From assembly GCA_029168955.1 (NCBI GenBank), contig JAPDOI010000020.1:1148501-1212500 (forward strand): a stretch of DNA of 64,000 bases. Reading direction: 5' to 3'. Below, piece by piece: positions 11,331 to 23,100 of this stretch (position 1 is the first letter of the stretch; each line of letters starts with the position of its first letter). The stretch comes from Aplectana chamaeleonis (taxonomy: Eukaryota; Nematoda; Chromadorea; Rhabditida; Cosmocercidae). A program made the position numbers and the translations under genes. Below the pieces are notes generated by a model, which saw only the letters and a list, made by a program, of their open reading frames with translations, was not told where the DNA came from and did not search any database.

Positions 11331-11457
11331 CAGCGAGCAACGCGTGCCCTTTCTCGCACCGATGAGTCCTTCATACTCTCGGTTCGTGCCCCACATGATT
11401 GCATTCACTGCAGATGCACATTGATCGCGTCGCCATTATAGACCCACTCGCCCAAGC

Positions 11458-13449
11458 ATAGGTTTGTTGGGGTGAAGACAGCGGTCCGAGAGGTGAAGGT
11501 TGTTTAGGATACCTGAGTGGGGAATGGTGAAGATTCTCTATAAACTTGCAACTTCAAAATTTGACGTTTTCTTAATTCTCTTTTTCTTGCACTCATTGTA
11601 TTTTTATTTTTATTCGTTAAATTTGAAACATTTTTTTCGTTAGATGACCTCCTTTAGAAATTCATTATTCTTAATGAAATGATCCGCCTAGGTCATAGAA
11701 AATTTTCTTTGAGCTGTCTTGGAGTCAAAATTTTCTGGGAATTTTTTTCCAAGCGATTTCTGAAAAACTAGCTGTTCTACGCTCATAACATTTTTTCCCT
11801 GCAAGATGAATCTTTGAACGGAGCTGTTCCCAAAGTCTTCATGAAAATTTGCGTCGACTAATGTTTTCAATTTGAGAAAAATACGTTTCCAGTCTCTCAG
11901 CCGATATCAATTTATGAAATAACGTTTCTTTCACTAAAAGCAATCAGTTTTTCGTCCATAACTCGTTTACCTTAGAAGATAGCCCTTTGGAGAGGGTTGT
12001 TTTCGGAATCCCCACAGAGTTCCGCATCGAATAGCTTTTTCAGTTTAAAAAAATACTTCCCCCTTCTTCCACCCGATATCAGTTTATAAAGTGCATTTTT
12101 TCGCCCGAAATTATCTGTTTTTCGTTCATAACTTTTTTTGTTCCTAATGATAGACCTTTGGTGAAGATTGTTTTCGGAATCCCGATGGAATTCTGCGTCG
12201 ACTAGTGTTTCCAAATTAGACAACTATTCTCTCGGTCCTTCAGCCTAATTCGTTTTACGAAACACCGGTTTTTCGTCTATAACTCTTCTCCCGTTTAAGA
12301 TAAGGTTCTGGAGGAAGCTGTCTTTGAAATTTACATGAAATTCTGCGTCGAATGGTATATCGGGTTCCTAAATTTGCTTGTCCCATACGCAAACCAGGTC
12401 GGTGAAGCCGAGCTCCATAGTTATCTCCATAGGGTGCTCTCGCCTCTATGCTTCAAATGAGAGACGCAGAGTTCTCCTGGAGCCTACAGCGGGGCTCGGC
12501 TCCATCGATCTGGCTGACTTATGGAGCAAGCAAAGTTAGGAATCCGATATATCATTCGACGCAGAATTTTACGGCAGATTTCAAAAACAACCTTTAACAG
12601 AACACTATCTTCAACGGTTAAAGAGTTATAGGCGAAAAACCGGTGTTTCGTAAAATGAATTAGGCTGAAGGATCGAGAAAATATCTTTCCAAACTTGAAA
12701 CACTTGTCTAACCAGAATTCCATCGTGACTCCAAAAGCAACCTTCACCAGAGGTCTATCTCCAAGCGCAAAAAAGTTATGGACGAAAAACCGATAATTTC
12801 AGGCAAAAAAAATTCACTTTATAAACTGAAATCGGCTGATAGAAGGGGAACGTATTTTTTAAAACTGAAAACACTATTCGATGGGAATTTTATGGAGATT
12901 CCTAAAACAACCTCCACCAAAGGGCTATCTTTTAGGGTAAAAAAGTTATGGACGAAAAACTGAATGCTTTTGGTGAAAGAAACGTTACTTCCTAAATTGA
13001 AATCGTCTGAAAGACTGGAAACCTTTTTTTCTCCACGTGAAAGCATTATTCGACGCGAAATTCCATGGAGACTTTGGAAACAGCTTCGTTCAAAGATTCG
13101 TCTTAGAGGGCAAAAATTGTATGAGCGAAGAACGGGTAGTTTTTCAAAAATCATTTGTAAAATTTTTCCGAAAAAATTTTGACTCCAAGACAGCTCAAAT
13201 GAAATTTTCCATGACCTAGGCAGATCATTTCATCAAGAATAGTAAATTTCAAAAGGAGGTCAGCTAACGAAAAAATTGTTTCAAAATTAATGATCAAAAA
13301 AATATATACTGAATGCAAAAAAAAGAGGATTGAGAAAACGTCAAATTTTGGAGTTGCAAGTCTATAGGGAACCTTCACCATTCCTCACTCAGGTATCCTG
13401 AACAACCTTCACCTCTCGGACCGCTGTATCCACCCCAAAGAACCTATGA
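11458..13449. repeat. 2 kb AT-rich palindrome built of ~165-bp tandem units
   Basis: The outermost CATAGGTTTGTTGGGGTG (11458) and its inverted partner (to 13449) start two arms of about 950 bp meeting near 12475. Each arm contains about four diverged units of roughly 150-170 bp. Unit hallmarks are TTTTTCGTCCATAACT (11950, 12120, 12270; inverted near 12628, 12777, 12947, 13119) followed by a GTTGTTTTCGGAATC-like segment. No coding signal; short ORFs are repeat shadows. The direct flanks on each side (11404-11457 and 13640-13700) are also copies of one another. Confidence 0.8.
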
Positions 13450-13726
13450 TGACGCGGCGATCTTGCTTTCAGCGCCCATTCATACTCCCCGTCGCACTCT
13501 TCGACGAAACGGCCAGCTCTATAGGCGCGTCGAGTAACCTTCGCGCCTTCCGCGCGTGCTGTTCCCTCCACCACCGACGCCGACGAGTCATTTATACTCC
13601 CCAGTGCTTTCAAGGTCTGTGCCCCCACAGTGGTTGCATTCACTGCAGATGCATATTGATCCAGTCGCCATTATAGACCCTCTCGCCCAAGCCAACTGGA
13701 ATCGTTCATACTCGCCGCGAGGCTGT

Positions 13727-13956
13727 AAAGGGGTCCGCAGAGTTGAAGTTGCGGCGTTGCTCGCAGCGACGAACAGCACTGGGTGATGTACTATCGATTA
13801 CAAGTGTGTATTGACGCCGCGACGGCCCTGTATCACTGCCAGCGAGCAGCAACCGACGCGGCGATGATAATGTTTCAAAACATTTTTGTCGCCGCGTCAA
13901 GGTTGACGCTCGACGACCACTTGCCGGTCTCACCAACTCTGCAGACCCCTTAAGTG
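13727..13956. repeat. GC-rich MITE, second near-full copy
   Basis: AAGGGGTCCGCAGAGTTG at left and the inverted CAACTCTGCAGACCCCTT at right; the interior matches 10709-10990 in inverse orientation. It lies 3' of the lipase gene. Confidence 0.65.
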
Positions 13957-14085
13957 GGCCGTTCTGGTGAAGAGTGTCACAGAAGTATGAATTGATTCTT
14001 ACACCTGAACCTTTAAGATCTAAATAACACTAGTGATTTGAGTCCAGAAAGTGAAGTTTCAAAACAGGACTTGTATGAAGGATTT

Positions 14086-14096
14086 TTTATTTTATT
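14086..14096 (-). terminator. Probable poly(A) signals of the lipase gene
   Basis: Two overlapping AATAAA hexamers on the minus strand, about 52 bp after the lipase stop codon. Confidence 0.6.
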
Positions 14097-14147
14097 ATTT
14101 CATTATACGAAGTTTCGAGATTCCATCAATACTTGTACTACTGCATA

Positions 14148-17100
14148 TTATGAGCCAGAATGCGGCGGGTTTGCTGGATCTCCAGTACAACCAGCCTCGC
14201 CCCATCGCGAGATATAGACGTTGAAATATCGGTGATGATCGTTGAAAGAGGCGTCGATCGTCCGATCACTACAGCCTCGACTCTCCTCCTCATCACATTC
14301 CACGTAGTCTGCTGTTGTCATGTCATTGTTGTAGTAGGCCTTAATTCAAAAATTGATAAAAATGGCTCCATACTTTGCGGCAATACTTTTCTCAGGTGAC
14401 CAGTTTTCTCTGAGGCCAATGAATGGAGCGTTCGAAATGGACAACAACAAGACAGCAACTGATGCCGCCAATTGTTCTGATGCTGCGCTCTTGTTGCTTC
14501 ATACTCCAACCGTGGACGGGCGGAACAGAAATATGTATCAAATTCGGATTTCGACCTCTGCAATAGAAAAATTTCCACGTCTCGCAGGCCAGGTGCCCAA
14601 CGTTCGAAAGTGAAAAAGTTCAAAACACTGGATAGGGAAAAATTCAGACATATGTAGTCTGCGAAACTTCTGTTTACAAGCCCTTTCTGCAAGTTCTTAG
14701 TTTTTGCAACTCCTTGTTGTCAGCGTTGCAGCAGCCTCAGCCAATCACAGGATTGGAGCCGAACTGGCGACGAGCAGTCTATAACCTTAATTCAGCAATT
14801 CGTTAACTATAATGCTCGGAATTGAACCAGTGGGTGTCCAGCTCACAATTAAGTAGGTACTCGACGGTCTGTCATAGCCAAGAATAAGCAAAAATTATTT
14901 TCGAATTTCGGAATTTGAAAAACGGAGCGGTCCTTTTCATGCCGGAATTCGGAACGCCAGTAACCATCGGAACTCTGGGACCGGATTCATCAATGCGTGC
15001 CGTTTGGTAGGGGTAAAGGCGTAGGCACCTTTGACGATTACACCGTGAGAGCCTTTGGTATCCTACCAGAGCAGCCTCTCAGACAGATGCCCCAGCCTAT
15101 TAGCAGGGCGTTGTCGGTTAGCGATCTTCCACTTTTGCAGGGTAACCATCAAACCTGCCGACGCCTTTACCCCTACCCAGCACTGCCGCATTGAAGAATG
15201 CGGCCCCTGAATTCCGCTAATTCCTAGTCACATCCCTTCCCTAGCTGGGTTAGATGACAAGCCTCGCCTTCGAGAACGCTCAGTAGTGCGAAATTTGAAA
15301 TATAAACCAGTAGTAGTATACCACTCGACCTCAGACTTGTGGTGATAGTACTGTTCCATTCCTTGTGGAGGGACGTGCGGCACAACGTCGTGAGAATGCG
15401 TGACACGGAATGCGTACGGAATCTGAAAACATGTTATTCACCTACTCAGAAAAATGAAAACATGTTACTTGTAACATAAAAGGCCGAAAACAAGTTACTG
15501 TAACATATCTGAGCCGATGTAGGATACTTGCAACTTATCTCAGGTCATTTAAGTTACATGTAACATATCGGCGGAATACTGCGTACGGTACGCCTCCTAT
15601 ATGCTACATATATCTTAAATGGCCTGAGATAAGTCGAAAGTAACTTACATTGGCTCAGATATGTTACAAGTAACTTGTTTTCGATTTCTGAGAGGACACT
15701 GTGTGCAGTGCGCCTCCGATATGTTACATGTAACTTAAATGGCACAATATAAGTCGCAAGTAACTTAAATCGGCCGAGAAGATATTCACAAGGGGGATGT
15801 ACGACGCACCCGTGGGGTCAGGCTTACGACTGACGTTGCTGTCGGTTCAATTTGCCAAGTTTGAAGTACTTGACCCCACACCAGCAGGGAAGGCGCTACA
15901 CAGCATTTTTTGCGTAGTGTGTGGCCTGGGACGCGCTCTCTGCGTCGCGTGTCGTCTGCGTACGTGATGGCCACCGATGGTGAAAATTCAAATGTAAGTT
16001 ACATGTAACATAAATGTAACTTACATGCAATACACATTTAATTTACATGCAATATAAATGTATGTTTCATGTAGTATAAATGCAATTTACTTGAGACGTT
16101 CAAGTAAAATATATTTATATTACAAGTAACTTGTTTTGATTTTTCTCAGTATGCGGCAAGCGTCATCCGCCTCAACGCGACAGTACGTAGCCCGGCCCTC
16201 CCCTAGCATTCTCACCTGATCTCCATGCACTTTCGCGAAGTCTCGATCTCCGGTTCGTGGCTGCCCAAATGTGACTAATTTGATGCGACTCCCGTCAAAT
16301 AGCTTTGTCTTCTCAATGTACGAGGCGGCTAGTGATGCCATGGCACCGCCTAGCGAGTGGCCAACAATCTGGAACAGGAAATAAGGAGAGACTAAAGAAA
16401 TTCTATTTTTGTGAAGACTGTGAAGATAATTGAGCTACTATACTCAGACAACAGGTGCGGACTGACCGCTGGCAATCGAGGCCTCTCCGGGCGGTACGCC
16501 GGCAAGTTGCGGGCGGATCGCTGCTCATCGTGGCCTCGGCGGGCGGATCGCTGGCTACCAAAGCCCTTGCGGGCGGATCGCTGCGTTTTGGCGGGCGGAT
16601 AGCGGCACATGGAAAACTTGATCACGCTAGCGGGCGGATCGCCGGCAAGCGCTAAAGCGGCGATCCGCCTGCAACCTGCTAGCGATCTGTCCGCAATGAC
16701 TTTGATAGTCAGCGATCCGCCCGCTGAGCTATGAGATGCAGCGATCCGCCCGCAGCCTGCCAGCGATCCGCCCGCCAGGGCTTTGATAGCCAGCGATCCG
16801 CCCGCCACTGCTTTGATAGCCAGCGATCCGCCCGCTCAAATTTTACACGGTGAAACCTGTCAATCATTGACGAGTTCTTTTCTGTTACCAGTATCATGCC
16901 CACAGTAAACAAATCGAAGGGTATAAAAGGCGCTTCAACGCACTGAATGCTCACTCGGCATTTCGAGGCCGATCCTGGAAAGTGACTTCAAGTCGCCTTT
17001 GAAGGATCACTCAGAAGCCGAAGAATAATTTTTGGCAGCTGAGGGGATGGTCCCCACGACTAGGGGGGGGGGGGTGGTCCCTCACACGGAGACCGTGGTG

Positions 17101-20100
17101 GGAACCCACGGAAACCAAAATGTGGCATCGAGGGCGGATCGCTGGCTAGTGGCGGGCGGATCGCTGGCTACTGGCGGACGGATCGCTGGCTACTGGCGGA
17201 CGGATCGCTGGCTACTGCCGGGCGGATCGCTGGCTACTGGCGGGCGGATGGCGGGGGGAAGTCGATCCGCCTGCCAAATGCCAGCGATCCAACCGTCTGA
17301 GTATACTACATACGCGTACGCGGCGCCCTTTACAATCGATAATGCTATGCGCAATCGGAAGCAGTGGTGTAATGACTTGGTTATAACCCTAATTCGAATT
17401 GATAGAAGCTTCTAGGGCGGCAGTAGTGAAACGTCGAGCTGCGCGACATCGTGATAGGTTTCCTAGACCAGTGCCGTGACAACGCTCGCTATTGATTCAC
17501 TATTAGAGAAAGAATTTAACACACAAGGCCAAAATTTATGTAACGTCGGCATGGAACCGGAAGAGACTTCGCGTTCACTGCTGGAGTTTGGCGCAAACTC
17601 GGTGCCATATGCTATAACATAGGCGCACCGAGTTTGCACCAACAACCAATGAGGAACGCAAAGTCTTCAAGATCCATGCCGATGTTAAAGTTACAGGGCA
17701 GTCAGATCGCTTTCATACTCCCAACAAGGCGTGGCTCGATGCGATAGTATGACAGTGATGAATACTGATAGAGATCGCGCAACGCGTTGCTCCGCATTCA
17801 AAGCATGCCGACGTGTCGCACCGCGATGAAAGTATAACGCCGCGTCAGGTACCTTTCGCACTTCCATTGCGTATCGTCGCGGTAACATGCTTTGAATGTG
17901 GATCGACGTGCGTCGCGATCGATCCATATCATACTCAAGCCAAAGCATCGCGCGACAGAACCCACTCTGAAGGGCCTTGTTCTAAATATATGCGTAGAAA
18001 CCTTCCTGGGACGTCGTCGCAAATCCCGGATCGATGCCTCGCTGCATTACTGCCGCTTCAAGGGGTCTACAGAGTTGCGGCTAACAGCGAATTGACGCCA
18101 TGCTCTCTATCACTGTAGCTCGGCGATGGGTGGTCGTTAGGCGCTATTCATCCTCTTCAACGCCAGTCACTGGCGTGCCGCGTGGTCGTGGCGTTGGATT
18201 ATGAATGGCCTAACGCCACTTCCTAGGGGCACTCGCGTGTCGCACGCTCGGCCATGGCAGCGACGGCCGTAACGAATTTTTCATTACTTTCGTAATTTAT
18301 TCATTATCGTTTCCTTCCGCTTTAAAATTAGGAATTCCCGAGCTTTTCTCTGCTACCGTGATGGTGAACGCGTGTACGAGTTTTGGTTGTTCGACAGAGA
18401 TGAATGTGATTTCAATCCGCTCCGCCATAGCGTCCCCGCTGGAGTATTCACAGTCTCCGCAAGCGTGTTACGCGCGCAGAAGGTATTTATACTCCAACGC
18501 CTCACCCGCGCGTGACGCGCTGACGATGATGAGGATGAATAGCCGTCTAGTTACTCCTTAGGCAACCGATCTTATACCCTCGAGCTCCACTGAACATCGG
18601 AAACAACGAAGCAACATAATCTCTAAAGGATTCTTCGATGCCGCGCGCGTGGTGCGGCACCGTGTCGAGCGTCGCGTAACGTCCAAGTAGGCTATCTGAA
18701 CCAGAACCGAAATGAACCTTTTGAAGAATTAAGCTGGTTTCTAGGCAGTTCAAGACCGGATTCCATCATGATTTCTACGCATTTTATATTTGAGAAAAGT
18801 CTCACTCTAAATTTTGAAGTTAAAAATTTACCCAAAGTTCGTAGTCCTTGTACTTATTGGAGAGGGTAAGGAAGTCATCCTTGATTCCTGCAGACCACAC
18901 AGAGTTGAAAGCGTTGTAGAAATATTTTGAGACTGAGCCACCGGCGACCCACGGCATCTGGAAATGAGCAGATGATACTTTTATAGGCGGCAGCGATTCT
19001 CATTCCTGTAATTGTGGTTGTGTGGGTTCGCTTCGCGCGCACCAGATTTGGTTTTGAATCGGCCACGCGCGCTACCCGTTTTTCGAAATCTAAGTTCGGG
19101 CTGAAGGTAAAAATTAGCTCTAAATTGCATTGAAAAGAGCGCAAAAAGTTGTGTATAATGCCCAAAAATGGTTTAGAATGGTTCGCTAGGATTTGAAAAA
19201 AATTTTGAAAAACCGCAAGTTTTCTCTGTTAATCTCCTTTTTTTCAGACGGCGTTCACGATCTTGTGCTACCAGATAAAATTGAGCTAGGGAGCTCATTT
19301 TTGGACAGGAGGCTGAAAATGGATGCAGGTCGCCCATATTCCATTTTGAACTTGATAACTTAACTTTGAAGAGTACCTCAAACTCGTGAATTCACATACT
19401 AAATTAGCCATGGAGCACGAAAACTGCTTTTTTTTGCTGCGGCTGTGGAGAGCAGTGTGTGTGTGGGTGAATCTGCACCCAATCAACACAGATCGTCGGA
19501 GATAAGTACTGAACTTGTTAGAATTCGTACTCATGGCCCGTCATCGATCGATAATCAATATTATCGATTTTCGCGCTTTTTGCACAAAATGCGGCGAGGA
19601 GTGGAGATTGTTGGTAGGATTGGTTTCCTTGGTTGAGGAATTTTGCTCATCAGTCATTATCGATAAATACCGATCAATAATATTGATTTCTTCGCCTGTT
19701 GCACGAAATGCCGCAATGATTTTTAATTGTTGATGGCTCTAAGTCATTTGCTTGGGAAATTTTTCTCATCATGCAAGATCAATTATTAATGATCAATAAT
19801 ATCGATTTTCACATTTTGCACCAAATGCGGCAATGAGTGGTATGTTTATGGTTTTGGGTAATAAGTTTCAAAAATTGTACTCATTCGACAATAACTTCTG
19901 AGCTGTTTCATCATTCTAAAATGGAAATCGTTGAGCAAAATTAAAGTCAGAAGGGGAACATTTGGGAAAATATGTGAAATTTCTGAAAATTTAGCTTCCT
20001 GGCAAATGTAGCGATTTGGCAATGTCATTTAGAAGTCCGAAAAATTCAAAAGTATCTTTAAATATCTCTAAAAAGTGATTCGGCGTAAAATAGCCTGGAG

Positions 20101-23100
20101 TAATAAAAAAACAGGGAAATGAAGTGAAATAATCAAAAAATACGATTTGGTGGTGGATCATTTCACAAGCTTCTCTGTTAAACTTATCAAAACGAAATCA
20201 AGCGCGCAACGGAAACATTAAGCCATTTTTAAAAGCTGTAATAAGGGAACCAGCATAGGTCAAACTGGGCGAAGGCAACACTCCATTCCATATCGTGCTT
20301 GATTTCGTTTTGATAAGTTTAACGGAGAAGCTTGTGAAATGATCCACCACCAAATCGTATTTTTTGATTATTTCACTTCATTTCCCTGCTTTTTTATTAC
20401 TCCAGGCTATTTTACGCCGAATCACTTTTTAGAGATATTTCAAGATACTTTTGAATTTTTTCGACTTCTGAATGACATTGCCAAATCGCTACTTTTGCCA
20501 GGAAGCTGAATTTTCAGAAATATTAATGATGAAAACAGATTTTAAATCAATACTAGTGCTATTTTTGCTGTTTAGTTGTCTAAGATTGAGCAGTAAGCCG
20601 CGATGCCCTTCCGCGTTGGTTGCGCCCATTGTCACAGTGGGCTCGATACACCAGTGTCAGAGACTTGCCGGAGGTTTTAAGAGTTTTCCGTGATATCGCA
20701 ACTCCGTATCAATGCGTTCTTATTGAGTTCATTTTTTTTGGCTCTAAACACGCTAATAGCACATCTATGACTTCAGAACTGTTATCAACAGAACAGAAAA
20801 ACAGCACTAATTCTTTTCTGTTAGTTCAATCTAATCTCTGCACGTGAACAAGTTGCCTAGCCTAGCTTTCGAAAATTTCGAGGCCACGTGTGCAAACGTT
20901 GGTAGTTTCAGCGCGATGCGGACCAACCGCTGGGCTTTGCCGGACAGGCCGAACACAAAAATCGGTTCAACGAACGCTCATTCTGCTGACGGCCCGCTTT
21001 CGGCCGCGGTCGAATTTCCTCTTTGCCTATGTATTTATCCGATTTTTCCTTGCTCAGAGAAGAGTATTTTTGGAGCGCATATTTGAATTCATAGCCAGCG
21101 GTAGCAATCTTCAGAGGTGAAGCGGCGAACTGGCGTTTGCCACGCCTATTTCCGTAACTATTGTAACTTAGGTGGACCTATGGCCAAACCAGCCTATCCT
21201 TCAGAAATTAAGCCGGATGGGCATGATTGAAACAGGCCATTTGTAAGTTTTACTCGTCTCGCCGATGACTCTCTCGTTTTTTTTATATTTTGTAGCCTAC
21301 CGGACTGAAATATGGATGAAGAATTTCGAACATCAAAGGAAGAGTCGTCGGCGAGACTAGGAAAACCTATTGTGATCTGCTTCAACCGCGCCGCGCGCTC
21401 ACCCGCCAGGCTCACTCTCTGGAGGATAGGCTGTATGTAGATTTATAGCCAATTCGTCGGAAGGAGTCGAGGCGTAGCTAGATGGAGGTGAAGGCAGGTG
21501 GTCGCGTCCAACGTAGCCAACAACTTTTTAGGTTTTTTTTACAATGAATTCAAAAATTCAAGGAAGACTAAGGTTTTTTTAAGGCTTGAATTCATTCCTG
21601 CAGTAAATCTAGAAGAAAGATGGCGAGAATGGGAAAGTGACTCGTGATCTGCCCTGAACTATGTACATACATAGCCGCGCGGCCGCCCGCTTTCACCTCC
21701 ACCTAGCCAAGCCTTAACTCCTTTCTGGGGGACACGCTGTATAGAGTTTTGGTTATCTCACCTTCTCCTCAAGTACAGTAACTTCGGACTCAACAATGAG
21801 TTGCAATTGGCCCAGTGTGCCCCTGAAAAAGGTTTGTCTGACAAGGGAGCCACAATAAGCCATAGTGACCATTCCAAATGAAATGTACTTTTCTAGAACC
21901 ATTTTCAGACGAAAAGTTCGAATATGCCCATCGCAGTTGCCTAGGCTTACTCTGAAAAAAACGTTATGAGCCCGCCTATCTTAAAGACGGTCCCATGCTG
22001 ATTCCAATGATGTTTTTGGAATCGTACAAGACCTTCTAGGAACGGAGTTATGGTCTCTCAAAGCTAGGGAAGCATGGTGGACGAGTTGTCCGAGGCTCGT
22101 AACTTCCGTCTTTTGCAGCCGATGTATGCCAGCTGACCTGAGTAAAGAGAGAAGTTGGGATTAAAGGGAAGGACGGGGCTATTGATCGGAAACTGTCGCT
22201 CATCTCACAACCTCGAGCATTCATTTGTTCACGCCGGTGGGCGTGGAAAGTGCATCTGGGGTGTGACGAGCTGACAGGTGTCCAACTTTGGGGCCATAGG
22301 GGACCATTCCAAGCTCATTGTTCTCAGTTTTTTCAACGTTGAGGTTGCGCTAGGCCCCGCAGCTGCCGATCTTCACCAAAAATTCAGACATGGTTTTTAT
22401 CGTGAACACTGCCTTTAAGGCTTAGCGGCAAGGTGAGGGGCTCCATGGAAATTTTAAGGTGTTTTTTTTTCTTCGGATTTTGCTAAAAACATGTATGTAG
22501 GGGTAATCTGAGGTGCTGAAGAAGAATCTGGGGTTTGCTTGCGTAAATTTTAAGATTTACTGTAGTTTACGGTACGTAGCATGCCATTTAGGAGGCAAAA
22601 CCTACGTCAATATTCCGATAATCGACAAATGGACATTAAATTCGTATTCAGCACCCCAAATAACCCCCACATAGAGACTTTGAGACAAATCTGAGACTTT
22701 GACCAAACTACCGTATACCCACCGTAGTCTACCATAAGCTGTCAAAAATCGATAAACTGACATCAGATTCGTGTTGAGCACTCCAAATAACCCCCAGAGA
22801 AATAATTTGAGCATGATCGTAGCACTCCGGAAATCGTCGAAAGTCGCGATTTACCATAAAATTCTCCCCCGATCGGAATCTGTGAACGAATACAGTCGAA
22901 AACTTCGGAAAATCGATAAATGAATCTCAGATTCATGATCAGCACCCCAAATATCCTCAAGGCGAATTTTCAGTCAAATCTGGAATATTTTTCTAAAAGG
23001 CTTCGAGAGCCCTCTAATTGGTATAAATAAACGCCCAACCGAAAAGCCGTACAAGTCCAAAACGCTGTTAGTCTGCGCCAAGTTTAGAAAATGTTGCTTC

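Noticed and set aside
10622..11424. Overlapping ORFs of 70-133 residues on both strands
   Set aside because: They arise from CG-rich MITEs with few stop codons; no domain, no splice-compatible context, and the same DNA recurs elsewhere as repeats.
14353..14613. Plus-strand ORF with NCSDA resembling a lipase C-terminal cysteine region
   Set aside because: The real lipase C-terminal exon is on the minus strand at 14339-14148 and joins in phase. The plus-strand similarity is a few residues only.
15430..16140. CRISPR-like array of short palindromic repeats
   Set aside because: Irregular spacing, no constant spacer length, eukaryotic intron context; better explained as a transposon repeat.
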